A stretch of 30,273 nucleotides of DNA, from positions 1-30,273 of the forward strand of contig MPNW01000693.1 of assembly GCA_011800805.1 (NCBI GenBank), in the 5' to 3' direction. Made by a program: the position numbers and the translations under genes. The stretch comes from Hirudo medicinalis. Lineage: Eukaryota; Annelida; Clitellata; Hirudinida; Hirudinidae. The notes beneath the pieces are model-generated. The model saw nothing but the letters and a program-made list of their open reading frames with translations. It ran no database searches and had not been told where the DNA came from. Shown in pieces: positions 7,533-15,563 of the stretch (within the stretch, counting starts at the first letter, position 1; each line of letters begins with the position of its first letter).

Positions 7533-9908
7533 TTAAAATTTCACATTTAAACTTAACAAAAAATTGGCGGTTGCTTGAGGGTAATAAAACGTATAACGAC
7601 TAATTTTTTCGTTTATAAGTTCCATATAAACAGAACCATTGCTTTGATATTTCTCGTTGAAAATATTGTTGATTAATAATGTTAATGCCACATTTTTTAC
7701 GCCTGTAAAAGCAAATTGATAATCCAAGCGAACATCGTTTAGAAAAAACGCAGATAATTTTCGTCCGTCGCTTTGCGTATTATCTAAATATTGTTTGCCA
7801 ACGTATTTACTTAAAAAGGCAATCTCTGCGTTTTTAAACGGATTGAAACCGATTTCGCTTGAAGCCACCATCGAAGGAGAAAATGAAATCTCTGTATGAT
7901 GGTATAAATTGGTTAGCTTATTAAGCCCGGTTTTATCGTAAACATACTCTGTAAACGCTTTAATTTTGTTTTGGCTTAATGTTGCGGCAGCTTGCCAGTA
8001 CCACGTTTTTAAGATTTGCCAACGGCCCTCAAACTCAATGCCTAATCGGTAACTGTTTGGTACGTTTTGACGTTTTGACCCACCCACGTTAGTTAGTTGT
8101 CCGGTATTTATCAGTTGGTTTTTGTAAATCATTGCAAAACCGTTTAAGTTAGCGGTAAACTTGTTTTTTTGTGTGCGATAACCCGCTTCAAAATCAATTA
8201 AAGACTCGGGATTAGGCTTGCTTATGGTGTTGCTATAGATAAAATCATCTCTATTGGGTTCTTTATGGCCAACGGCTGCCGAAGCATAAATATTGGTTTT
8301 GGAGTTGATGTTGCAGCTTAACCCAAATTTAGGATTGAAAAACGTTAACCTTGCCCATTGTTGTGCGAGAGAAGCCTGCTCATCAAAACCAAAATAAGAG
8401 TAAAAAATACTTCGATATTGCAAATCGGCAAAAATATTCAGCTTGTTTAGCCGGTAAGAACCCTTGGCGTAAATATTAAAATCGGTTTTAAAGGCGTTAT
8501 TTTTGTTATAAATGTGCCTTAACGAATTGCTTGCATCATAATTGGCAAATTGAGCCCAAATAACCTCGTCAAAATGGCGTCCTTTGTATTGGTTATAGGC
8601 TCCGCCCAAAGTAATATTCAAATCGCTTTGCGGAGTATAAATTAATGAATAAGTAGTGCCGTAAAAATCGTTATCTAACCATAACCGCTGTACCAAATCA
8701 GATTGATTAATGACCGATGTACCTGCTGTTACAGCTTTAATATTATAATCCGCTAAATTTTCACCTCCTTTGTATTGTTCATAATAACCGCGGCCATAGG
8801 TATAATGTAAGGCCGCATTGGCAACTAACTTAGCGTTTAAATTGCGGGTGTAGAGTAGTTGATAGTGGTCTTGCTGATAGTTGTCGGTTTGGTTGTCATA
8901 GGTATAATCGTTATGCGTACGGTTTGTTTTTAAAGTTTCTTCATCAATGCCGTTCCAAGCCTGATAGGTTTTTTCGGATCCGCTAAATACGTTGGTGCGT
9001 AAAATATCATTTTTGCCATAATAAGCGCCGGTAATAAAAAAAGATTTTAGGTTTGATGAAGCCCTGTCTACATACCCGTCAGATTTGATTCTGGATAAAC
9101 GGGCGTCAAACGTAAATTTATTATTGATTAGGCCGGAGCCCACATTCAGCGTGTTTTTTAAAGAGTTAAAAGAGCCGATGGTGTTGTTTATTTCGACATA
9201 GGCGCTGTCTGTTCTGGTGGTTGTTTGTATATTTAAACTGGCTCCGAAGGCGCCTGTGCCATTGGCGCTGGCGCCAACGCCTCGCTGAATCTGTATGTTA
9301 TCAATAGAAGAAGCAAAATCAGGTAAATTGACAAAAAAACAGCCTTGGCTTTCGGCATCGTTTAGCGGAATGCCATTTAAGGTAACGTTAATTTGCGTGA
9401 TATCGTTACCCCGAATGCGGACGCCTGTATAACCAATTCCGGTTCCCGCATCGCTTGTTACCACCACAGAGGGTATTTGGTTCAATAAATAAGGTAAATC
9501 TTGCCCATGATTGTACTTGGCAATTTCTTCTTTGTTCATATTCCGATAAGCACTAGCAGAATTTTTGGCCGCACGAGTAGCGCTAACCGCTATTTCATCG
9601 GCCATTAAGCAAAGCGGCAATAGCATAAAATCCAACTTACTGTTGGCTTGTAAATAGATGCTTTTTTCTTGTGTAGAAAAACCAACATAACTTACCATAA
9701 CCACATAATTGCCTGGCAACAGATTGGTAAGCTCGTACATGCCATCGGCGTTACTGACAAGAGAAATCTTTTTACCTTTTAGTTTGACGCTTGCGCCAAT
9801 TAAGGCAACGTTGTTTTTTTCAGAAATTTTTCCGCTGATACTGAATTGAGCCCAAAGCAAAACCGGACACAACATGGTAGCAAATGCTACAAAAACAAAT
9901 TTTTTCAA
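7533..9908 (-). CDS. TonB-dependent outer-membrane receptor under TPP riboswitch control (thiamine uptake)
   Basis: The 791-residue protein has a signal peptide ending near LLWAQ (about residue 21), a carboxypeptidase-regulatory-like beta-sandwich (about 23-97, GKISEKNNVALIGASVKL), a plug domain (about 115-235, LPYLLNQIPSVVV, GVRIRGND, LNGIPLND) and a 22-strand barrel ending in the aromatic LSLNVKF. It imports a large or scarce solute with TonB-ExbBD energy. A TPP riboswitch directly upstream indicates thiamine or a thiamine precursor or phosphate; THI-regulated receptors of this kind (omr1) are known in Bacteroidetes. The only start fitting the signal peptide is TTG at 9908; the next in-frame ATG would remove the lysine-rich N-terminus. 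No pnuT or thiamine kinase gene is adjacent, so the receptor is isolated. The flanks carry two inverted transposase remnants. The frame is intact. Confidence 0.9.
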   Translation of the reverse strand: MKKFVFVAFATMLCPVLLWAQFSISGKISEKNNVALIGASVKLKGKKISLVSNADGMYELTNLLPGNYVVMVSYVGFSTQEKSIYLQANSKLDFMLLPLCLMADEIAVSATRAAKNSASAYRNMNKEEIAKYNHGQDLPYLLNQIPSVVVTSDAGTGIGYTGVRIRGNDITQINVTLNGIPLNDAESQGCFFVNLPDFASSIDNIQIQRGVGASANGTGAFGASLNIQTTTRTDSAYVEINNTIGSFNSLKNTLNVGSGLINNKFTFDARLSRIKSDGYVDRASSNLKSFFITGAYYGKNDILRTNVFSGSEKTYQAWNGIDEETLKTNRTHNDYTYDNQTDNYQQDHYQLLYTRNLNAKLVANAALHYTYGRGYYEQYKGGENLADYNIKAVTAGTSVINQSDLVQRLWLDNDFYGTTYSLIYTPQSDLNITLGGAYNQYKGRHFDEVIWAQFANYDASNSLRHIYNKNNAFKTDFNIYAKGSYRLNKLNIFADLQYRSIFYSYFGFDEQASLAQQWARLTFFNPKFGLSCNINSKTNIYASAAVGHKEPNRDDFIYSNTISKPNPESLIDFEAGYRTQKNKFTANLNGFAMIYKNQLINTGQLTNVGGSKRQNVPNSYRLGIEFEGRWQILKTWYWQAAATLSQNKIKAFTEYVYDKTGLNKLTNLYHHTEISFSPSMVASSEIGFNPFKNAEIAFLSKYVGKQYLDNTQSDGRKLSAFFLNDVRLDYQFAFTGVKNVALTLLINNIFNEKYQSNGSVYMELINEKISRYTFYYPQATANFLLSLNVKF

Positions 9909-9940
9909 AGTTTTAATTTTTTAAGTTAAACCCGTTAGAA

Positions 9941-9986
9941 GTAGGGGTACTCCCAACTTTTAGTTAAACTTCATACTTATCCCTAC
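9941..9986 (-). promoter_or_regulatory. Possible expression platform of the TPP riboswitch
   Basis: GTAGGG at the 3' edge of the aptamer (9986-9981) can pair with CCCTAC (within 9947-9941) downstream. This pairing would compete with the aptamer fold. There is no long T run after it, so control of translation initiation or of RNA structure near the TTG start seems likelier than classical termination. This is inferred from complementarity only. Confidence 0.35.
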
Positions 9987-10135
9987 GCCGGCATTACCCG
10001 GTTCAGGTGTTTTTAAGACTTAAATTAAATATTGAGCCATGTTTATAAATACAGCGCTTCCAAATAATTTTTGCCTTAAAATGGGTATGATCTCAGCCTT
10101 TATTTGTGTTTTTTAAAACAAGGCACCCCCCTTTT
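9975..10135 (-). ncRNA. TPP (thiamine pyrophosphate) riboswitch with a 74-nt insert
   Basis: The minus strand shows the THI-box core in order: GGGGTGCC (P2 5' strand, near 10129), a short P3 closed by CCTT/AAGG, the invariant CTGAGA, ATACCC (10088-10083, P2 3' strand), then ACCTGAACCGGGTAATGCC and GGCGTAGGGA (10008-9979, P4/P5). Between ATACCC and ACCTG, where thiM-like members have about 5 nt, 74 nt are inserted. The insert can fold on itself: TTTTAAG with CTTAAAA, AAATTA with TAATTT, and an inner AGC..TGT with ACA..GCT. The element senses thiamine pyrophosphate and lowers expression of the receptor when it is bound. Confidence 0.93.
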
Positions 10136-10143
10136 TGATGGCG

Positions 10144-10174
10144 CAAATTTATAAAATCATTTTATTTTGCCAAA
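10144..10174 (-). promoter_or_regulatory. Promoter of the riboswitch-receptor transcript, TTTG-N19-TAAATTTG
   Basis: On the minus strand TTTG (10174-10171) is followed after 19 nt by TAAATTTG (10151-10144), a full match to the Bacteroidota consensus. The expected transcription start falls close to 10137, just before the riboswitch P1/P2 region, so aptamer and promoter fit one transcript. Confidence 0.65.
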
Positions 10175-10235
10175 GTAATTAATATGCTATATAAATTGTT
10201 TTTTTAAGTAACTAAATTTTAACTTGAGCGGTTTT

Positions 10236-10430
10236 AACTAAGAAATTGTTTAAATTTTATTCAAAATAATCTCGGATATAGCATAGCTTGAGAAAATTCT
10301 AACAAGAATTCAAAATCCTTGCTGAGCCTTCTGAAGTTTCTCGTCCACGAGTTCTTCCCACCACCCATCTTTTGGCGCTCAGTTTGTGTAATCTCATTAG
10401 TTTTTGTCAAAATCAAACCAATGATTTTTT
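10236..10430 (-). mobile_element. Decayed IS5-type transposase 3' end, copy 2
   Basis: On the minus strand one frame gives RLHKLSAKRWVVGRT and, after a frameshift, another gives [25 protein letters not shown] before a TGA. Together these recall the IS5-superfamily C-terminus ([23 protein letters not shown]). It is homologous, in opposite orientation, to the remnant at 7099-7414. It begins directly after the stop codon of the amidohydrolase gene (10437) and ends near the AT-rich tail at 10236. Coding capacity is lost. Confidence 0.7.
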
Positions 10431-10436
10431 ATCAAT

Positions 10437-11624
10437 TTAACCAAAATTACCTAATTGTTTTAAGGCAATATAGGCCATTAAACCGGTCGAAATTTTTAAT
10501 GCGTCTTCGTCGATATCGAAATTTGAAGTATGTACCGAATGTAAAGTATTTTTTGCGGCATTACCAGTTCCTAAACGATAAAAGCAAGCATTGGTAAGTT
10601 GAGAATAATACGAAAAATCTTCTGCCGCCATCCAAATATCGAGATCAACCACATTTTCTTTGCCTAAATATTCTTCGGCAAACTGTCTGGCATTGCTTGT
10701 TAATTTTTCTTCATTTATTAAAACAGGATATCCTTTATGAATATGGAAATGACAAGAGCCATCCATACTTTCGGCAATACCTTCGGCCATTTTCTTCATT
10801 AATTGATGCGCCTGCTCGCGCCATTTTTCATTCAAGGTTCTAAAGGTGCCTTCCAATTTAACTTGGTTAGGGATAATATTGGTAGCGCCCATAGCCATTA
10901 CCTTCCCGAAAGATAAAACCGAAGGTAAGCGCGGATCTGACCGTCGACTTACAATCTGCTGTAACGCTAAAATAATATGAGCGGTAATTAATACCGGATC
11001 TATATTTTGATGCGGCTGCGCACCATGCCCCCCTTTTCCATTTACGGTTACATACAGTTCATCGGTTGAGGCCATATAAATGCCTTTTTTAAACCCTACC
11101 TTTCCACATTCAATTAAAGGCATTACATGCTGGCCAACAACAGCTTGCGGCTGAGGATTTTCAAGCACTCCCTCTTTAATCATAATATCGGCTCCGCCTG
11201 GCAAAAGCTCTTCGGCAGGTTGAAAAATCAATTTCACGGTTCCTTCAAACTCATCTTTCAATTGATTTAAAATATACGCCGTACCCAACAGCGATGAAGT
11301 ATGAACATCATGCCCGCAAGCATGCATAACTCCTTGCTTTTTAGACCGATAAAATTTATCGTTTGTTTCTTGAACAGGCAATGCATCCATATCGGCTCGC
11401 AAAGCAATAACCCCGCCTGACGGCTTTGAACCTTTAATTAAACCAACAACCCCTGTGCCGGCCATTTCTATAAACTCAATGCCCCAACCGGCTAACTTCT
11501 CTTTCACAAATTTGGAGGTTTCAAATTCTTGAAAAGAAAGCTCCGGATGCGCATGTAAATAATGCCGGTAGCCCACCACTTCTTCAAATATTTGTATCGC
11601 CAATTGTTGTATTTTTTCTTTCAT
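10437..11624 (-). CDS. M20D-family amidohydrolase (N-acyl-amino-acid / hippurate type)
   Basis: This zinc-dependent hydrolase cleaves N-acyl or N-aroyl amino acids; the exact substrate cannot be told from sequence. The 395 residues include HPELSFQEFET near the N-terminus, HACGHDVHT (101-109, metal ligands C103 and H105), the catalytic glutamate pair in QPAEE (138-139), GQHV (H166), the dimerisation domain insert KGGHGAQPHQNIDPV, and the late DLDIWMAAEDFSYY and HSVHTSNFD segments, the last supplying the final metal histidine. Length is standard. No signal peptide is visible, so a cytosolic enzyme is likely. It is transcribed away from the MarR-GNAT gene, and a transposase remnant starts 7 bp after its stop codon. 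Confidence 0.92.
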   Translation of the reverse strand: MKEKIQQLAIQIFEEVVGYRHYLHAHPELSFQEFETSKFVKEKLAGWGIEFIEMAGTGVVGLIKGSKPSGGVIALRADMDALPVQETNDKFYRSKKQGVMHACGHDVHTSSLLGTAYILNQLKDEFEGTVKLIFQPAEELLPGGADIMIKEGVLENPQPQAVVGQHVMPLIECGKVGFKKGIYMASTDELYVTVNGKGGHGAQPHQNIDPVLITAHIILALQQIVSRRSDPRLPSVLSFGKVMAMGATNIIPNQVKLEGTFRTLNEKWREQAHQLMKKMAEGIAESMDGSCHFHIHKGYPVLINEEKLTSNARQFAEEYLGKENVVDLDIWMAAEDFSYYSQLTNACFYRLGTGNAAKNTLHSVHTSNFDIDEDALKISTGLMAYIALKQLGNFG

Positions 11625-11979
11625 TTTGTATCAAATTATCGTATAAACCAACCCGCCAAACAAAACATACGCGTTTTAACATTTGGCTAAACTTACATAG
11701 AAATATTTACATTTACCCAATTGATGCGCCTCCGGTTTAGCCTAAGTTTCGTTTAATGTACATTTGCCCTAAACAAATCCTATCTTTAATTAATCAAAAT
11801 GCAGCATGTAATTTTGAAATAATTGTTTTGAGCATTACCAGACTGAAAAATTCTTATTTTTTAAAAAAATCGGCACAAATATCTTTTGTTTTAAAAAGCT
11901 ATCGCTCCTTACGCCATTTATACCAATTCATTTGAGAAATATTTATATATTTAATTCGGTTATAAAATTGTATGGTGTT
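11625..11979. other. Divergent gene-free interval, amidohydrolase / MarR-GNAT
   Basis: The interval is AT-rich with poly-T and poly-A tracts. It must hold the promoters of both divergent genes, but no full consensus pair stood out; TATCTTTTG near 11879-11887 is the nearest -7-like word on the plus strand. I see no RNA gene, repeat or missed ORF. Confidence 0.4.
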
Positions 11980-12951
11980 ATGAAATTGTTTGAAAAAACA
12001 GGCAAGATAGCTTTGGGTAGCAGGCTCGGGTTACTAACCGATAAAATAACTGACGACGTTGGCAGAATTTATGGTTTGTATAGAACAGAATTCCTGCCAA
12101 AATGGTTTCCGGTATTTTTTACGCTTTTTGAAGAAGGGGAGCAAACCATTACCGAAATAGCAGAATATACAGGGTGTTCTCAGCCTTCGGTTACAAAAGT
12201 TATTAAAGAAATGGTCACGGCAGGTTTGTGTGAAAATTTAAAATCTGCCGATAAACGCATAAATAAGGTAAGATTGACCGAAAAAGGAGTTAAACTTTCC
12301 GAAAAATTTAAAACGTTGTATTTGGATATTGACGCTGCTATTGAAAACATGCTCAATGAAACAAGACATAATTTTTGGGAAGCCCTCAAAGAATGGGAAT
12401 TTTTGTTGGAAAAAAAGTCGTTCTTAAAAAGAGTACAAGAGCAAAAGAACCTTCGGGAAAACAAAGATGTACAAATTGTGGCTTATGAAGAGAAATATCA
12501 ACAGGTATTTAAATCGCTAAACGAAGAATGGATTTCTGCCTATTTTGAAATGGAAGAAACGGATTACAAAATATTGGATAATCCGAAAGAATACATTTTG
12601 GATAAAGGCGGGAAAATATTTGTGGCTCTTTATCATGGCGAGCCTATTGGAGTTTGCGCTCTTATCAAAACCAACGATGGCAATTATGATTACGAAATGG
12701 TAAAAATGGCGGTTTCGCCTAAAGCGCAAGGCCTGCATATAGGTTGGTTATTGGCAAAAGCGGTGGTTAATGCAGCAATAGAATCAGGAGCTTCTAAATT
12801 ATACCTTGAAAGCAATACCGTACTAAAACCGGCCATCAGCCTGTATGAAAAAATTGGTTTTAAAAAAATAATGGGGCTTCCAAGTCCCTATAAGCGTGTT
12901 AATATCCAAATGGAATTAAATCTGGCTTCTATTCCAAGCGATGAAAAATGA
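11980..12951 (+). CDS. MarR-family regulator fused to a GNAT acetyltransferase
   Basis: The 323-residue protein has an N-terminal winged-helix MarR domain (about 35-105; TITEIAEYTGCSQPSVTKVIKEM is the recognition region) and a C-terminal GNAT fold (about 160-310), with the acetyl-CoA loop AVSPKAQGLHIGWLLAKAV and the SGASKLYLES...LYEKIGFKK ending. Such bifunctional proteins are common in Bacteroidota. The regulator part probably senses a small molecule and the acetyltransferase part acts on an amine, but neither ligand nor substrate can be inferred. The frame opens at a TTG at 11932, but MKLFEKTGKIALGSRL at 11980 is the usual start. It stands alone. The opposite amidohydrolase gene, about 355 bp away, is a possible but unproven target. 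Confidence 0.9.
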   Translation: MKLFEKTGKIALGSRLGLLTDKITDDVGRIYGLYRTEFLPKWFPVFFTLFEEGEQTITEIAEYTGCSQPSVTKVIKEMVTAGLCENLKSADKRINKVRLTEKGVKLSEKFKTLYLDIDAAIENMLNETRHNFWEALKEWEFLLEKKSFLKRVQEQKNLRENKDVQIVAYEEKYQQVFKSLNEEWISAYFEMEETDYKILDNPKEYILDKGGKIFVALYHGEPIGVCALIKTNDGNYDYEMVKMAVSPKAQGLHIGWLLAKAVVNAAIESGASKLYLESNTVLKPAISLYEKIGFKKIMGLPSPYKRVNIQMELNLASIPSDEK

Positions 12952-13291
12952 CGAAGGCTATGTAAATCAAAACCGAAAAGGAGTTCTCCGGCCATCAATT
13001 TATAGCTCAAAAACTTCAGGGGTTGATTACTTCTTGACTATTACAGCTTCCAGCAGCACTGGCTTAGTGAAAATACCAACAAACTCTTCTAACAATACTC
13101 ACCTAAAAAATCAAATCTCAACTATGAGCCGAAATACTTCGTAAACATTTCAAAACAAACTTAATAACAGGCACAGAAAATATTTGGGTTATAAAAACCC
13201 ATACAGATTTTTATACTTAACTTTATTTAAACCCAATTAATTAACCCGTTGCACTTGTAACTTGAATCTGCCATATTATAAGTCTTCTCTG
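12952..13291. other. Gene-free interval before tRNA-Ser
   Basis: I see no supported gene. A 67-codon plus-strand frame (12941-13144) starts inside the end of the MarR-GNAT gene and has no recognisable family. A weak hairpin GGGTT/AACCC lies near 13185-13200. The rest is AT-rich spacer. Confidence 0.4.
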
Positions 13292-13378
13292 CGGAGAGGG
13301 AGGGATTCGAACCCTCGATACCGTTGCCGGTATACAAACTTTCCAGGCTTGCTCTTTAGGCCGCTCAGACACCTCTCC
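13292..13378 (-). tRNA. tRNA-Ser (anticodon GGA)
   Basis: The minus strand folds as an 87-nt class II tRNA. The acceptor GGAGAGG pairs with CCTCTCC and is followed by discriminator G. The anticodon stem-loop CAAGC-CTGGAAA-GTTTG carries GGA. The long variable arm has ACCG/CGGT, and the T arm is GAGGG-TTCGAAT-CCCTC. CCA is not encoded. The long variable arm and the GGA anticodon identify serine (UCC/UCU codons). It lies 48 bp downstream of pyk on the same strand. Confidence 0.96.
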
Positions 13379-13426
13379 TCAAACACTTTTATCAATAAAA
13401 ACCCTGTAAACAGAGCTTATACTTAT

Positions 13427-14857
13427 TTAGTCTACAACCGTAACTTTCAGCATGTTGGTTCTCCCCTTGTGTTCCATAGGTATAGAAGCTGTGTTAATAA
13501 TAATATCGCCTTTTTTTATCAATTTCTGTTTTTTCAGGAAATTATTTACATCTGTAAAAGTTTTATCGGTACTTTCAAATTTATCGTAATAAAAGCCTCT
13601 TACGCCCCAAACCAAACTAAGCGTGTTTAAGATGTTTCTGTTACCCGTAAATATAAAAATGGGCGCTTCCGGTCGGTGGCTGGAAAGTTCAAAAGCAGTA
13701 TAACCGCTTGAGGTCATTGAAACAATACCAACCGCTCCGGTCTGTTTAGCCATAAGACAGGACGAATCGCAAACCGCATCGCCTAAAAAAGTTGGCGCAT
13801 CGGGTTTCAAAAGTTTTTCTACATGGAAGGGATAGTTATTGGCTTCAATGTTGGAAATGATTTTTTGCATGGTTTCAATCACAATTAACGGAAATTCCCC
13901 TACAGACGTTTCTCCGCTAAGCATAACCGCGTCAGCCCCGTCAAGCACCGAATTAGCCACATCATTAACTTCGGCGCGGGTAGGCCGTGGGGTTGTAATC
14001 ATGCTTTCCAGCATTTGCGTAGCAATAATTACCGGTTTAGAAGCTTCTCTGCATTTGGCAACAATCATTTTTTGCAACAAAGGCACTTCTTCCATCGGCA
14101 TTTCTACCCCCAAATCGCCTCGGGCAACCATTACCGCATCACTAACCGCTATAATCTCATCTATATTGGCAACGGCCTCCGGTTTTTCAATTTTTGCCAC
14201 TACTTTAGCATTTTTACCTTCGGCCTTAATAATTTCTTTCAGTTCAATAATATCTGCCGCATTCCGCACAAAAGATAAACCAATCCATTGCACATCATTT
14301 TTTAGTACAAAAAGAAGGTTTTGCTTGTCTTCTTCCGTTAAAGAAGGGATAGAAACTTTTGTATTTGGCAAATTTACTCCTTTTTTAGAGGTTAAAGAGC
14401 CTCCGTGTACCACCAAACAAGTAACTTCATCTTTGTAATTGGTTTCTAAAACACGCATTTGCAGTTTACCATCATCTAATAAAATGATTTCTCCGGCCTT
14501 AACATCTTTCGGAAATTCCGAATATGTAATATGTATGCGTTCTTGATTGCCCACACATTCTTGGGTAGTGATAACGATTTTGGTGTCATTTATCAAATGA
14601 ACGCCGCCTTCTTTTACGGTGCCAATACGGATTTTAGGACCCTGCAGGTCGGCCAAAATGCCTACATTATAATGATATTTTTTATTAAGTTCCTTAATGA
14701 TATCTATCGACTTTTGGTGATCGGCATGAGAACCGTGCGAAAAGTTCAATCTACAAACATCCAAACCAGCATTAAACATGCCATACAATACTTCAGGCTC
14801 AGACGATGCCGGGCCTAAGGTGGCAACTATCTTGGTTCTTGAATGAAAAGGTTTCAT
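13427..14857 (-). CDS. pyk: Pyruvate kinase
   Basis: Pyruvate kinase makes pyruvate and ATP from phosphoenolpyruvate and ADP at the end of glycolysis. The 476-residue protein starts with RTKIVATLGPAS and CRLNFSHGSH (substrate and cation binding). It has ADLQGPKIRIG, the signature VVAKIEKPEA with the catalytic lysine, the metal-binding VARGDLGVEMP and ATQMLESM, and the C-terminal domain to KVTVVD. No C-terminal PEP-utiliser extension is present. It is transcribed after the IPExxxVDY gene, as in many Bacteroidota. Two -7-like boxes precede it on the minus strand: TATATTTG (14961-14954) and TAAATTTG (14927-14920). Confidence 0.97.
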   Translation of the reverse strand: MKPFHSRTKIVATLGPASSEPEVLYGMFNAGLDVCRLNFSHGSHADHQKSIDIIKELNKKYHYNVGILADLQGPKIRIGTVKEGGVHLINDTKIVITTQECVGNQERIHITYSEFPKDVKAGEIILLDDGKLQMRVLETNYKDEVTCLVVHGGSLTSKKGVNLPNTKVSIPSLTEEDKQNLLFVLKNDVQWIGLSFVRNAADIIELKEIIKAEGKNAKVVAKIEKPEAVANIDEIIAVSDAVMVARGDLGVEMPMEEVPLLQKMIVAKCREASKPVIIATQMLESMITTPRPTRAEVNDVANSVLDGADAVMLSGETSVGEFPLIVIETMQKIISNIEANNYPFHVEKLLKPDAPTFLGDAVCDSSCLMAKQTGAVGIVSMTSSGYTAFELSSHRPEAPIFIFTGNRNILNTLSLVWGVRGFYYDKFESTDKTFTDVNNFLKKQKLIKKGDIIINTASIPMEHKGRTNMLKVTVVD

Positions 14858-14989
14858 TTATTTTTAATGATTTTTATGATTGGCCAACTCTCAAAAACCA
14901 TTCTTGAGTTCGATTTTGCCAAATTTATACTTCTTCTGTTTTAAATTAAATGCCAAATATAGCGTATTTATTACGCCGACCATAAAAAT

Positions 14990-15409
14990 TTACATTATAA
15001 GGTTTTCTTTTGATTTAAGTTTGCAAATGTCTATAACGGCTGCAACCTGCACATTAGTAATCTTATTTAGCTTAATGAGAATTTCTTTCTGACTTTCTTT
15101 GGTTAAATATGGCTTGGCAATCATAAAAAAATCTACTTTTTTCATCTCAGGCACCAAAAAACCTTCCCGATTGCGGTTTGATACCAAATAAAGTTCCTGC
15201 CCGCTCTCTTCCATAAAATAAAAATACTTGGAAAAACTCAGCGGTTCTTCATCAATATTAAAAAATACTTTATGATCTTCTATTTTAGCAAAATCAAATG
15301 TTAATGCTTTATTTACCTGATGGCAAAGCATATAGTCTTTTAATGAGGATGTAATGACAATTAAAACAAAATTGAGGTCTAAGGTAAGTTTGATATATGT
15401 TTTGTTCAA
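14990..15409 (-). CDS. IPExxxVDY family protein
   Basis: This small Bacteroidota-specific protein of 139 residues has unknown biochemical function and is named after a C-terminal motif. Here the motif reads VPEMKKVDF (about 86-94), a conservative variant. The family is regularly encoded between pyk and the acpP-fabF-rnc cluster, and the same context is seen here, with pyk downstream on the same strand and acpP divergent. The start is a TTG at 15409 (MNKTYIKLTLDLNF); a TAA lies three codons upstream in frame and there is no earlier ATG. No signal peptide or membrane helix is apparent, so it is probably cytosolic. Confidence 0.85.
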   Translation of the reverse strand: MNKTYIKLTLDLNFVLIVITSSLKDYMLCHQVNKALTFDFAKIEDHKVFFNIDEEPLSFSKYFYFMEESGQELYLVSNRNREGFLVPEMKKVDFFMIAKPYLTKESQKEILIKLNKITNVQVAAVIDICKLKSKENLIM

Positions 15410-15459
15410 AACTTTTTATTTTTTATATTACGAAATTAAAAACTAATTTTATTCTAAAC

Positions 15460-15483
15460 TTGACAAAAAAGTCAAATTTGACT
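15460..15483. promoter_or_regulatory. Palindromic site upstream of acpP
   Basis: AGTCAAATTTGACT (15470-15483) is a perfect 14-bp palindrome. Just before it, TTGAC (about 15460) forms a second inverted pair with GTCAA, so TTGAC half-sites occur three times in 24 bp. It ends 15 bp before the -33 box of the acpP promoter, a usual place for a regulator of fatty-acid synthesis. No binding protein is known to me. Confidence 0.35.
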
Positions 15484-15497
15484 GATAAATAAAAACA

Positions 15498-15529
15498 TTT
15501 GAAAAGTGTCGGAAATTTATTTTTCTTTG
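15498..15529 (+). promoter_or_regulatory. Promoter of the acpP operon, TTTG-N20-TTTCTTTG
   Basis: TTTG (15498-15501) is followed after 20 nt by TTTCTTTG (15522-15529), one mismatch from TAnnTTTG. The start of transcription would be near 15536, giving a leader of about 28 nt before acpP. Confidence 0.6.
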
Positions 15530-15563
15530 CACTAAATTTTTAACCATTTAAATTATAAAAGTT

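Noticed and set aside
12941..13144. 67-codon plus-strand frame overlapping the end of the MarR-GNAT gene
   Set aside because: It has no recognisable family, low-complexity S/T/N-rich composition and an overlapping start without regulatory signals; probably a chance frame.
13262..13630. 122-codon plus-strand frame containing RRGRDSNPRYRCRYTN
   Set aside because: It is the antisense reading of tRNA-Ser and the pyk 3' end; RDSNPR-type peptides are a well-known artefact of tRNA T-arm sequence.
13839..14438. 199-codon frame antisense to pyk
   Set aside because: Shadow of the pyk reading frame; serine- and isoleucine-rich with no domain.
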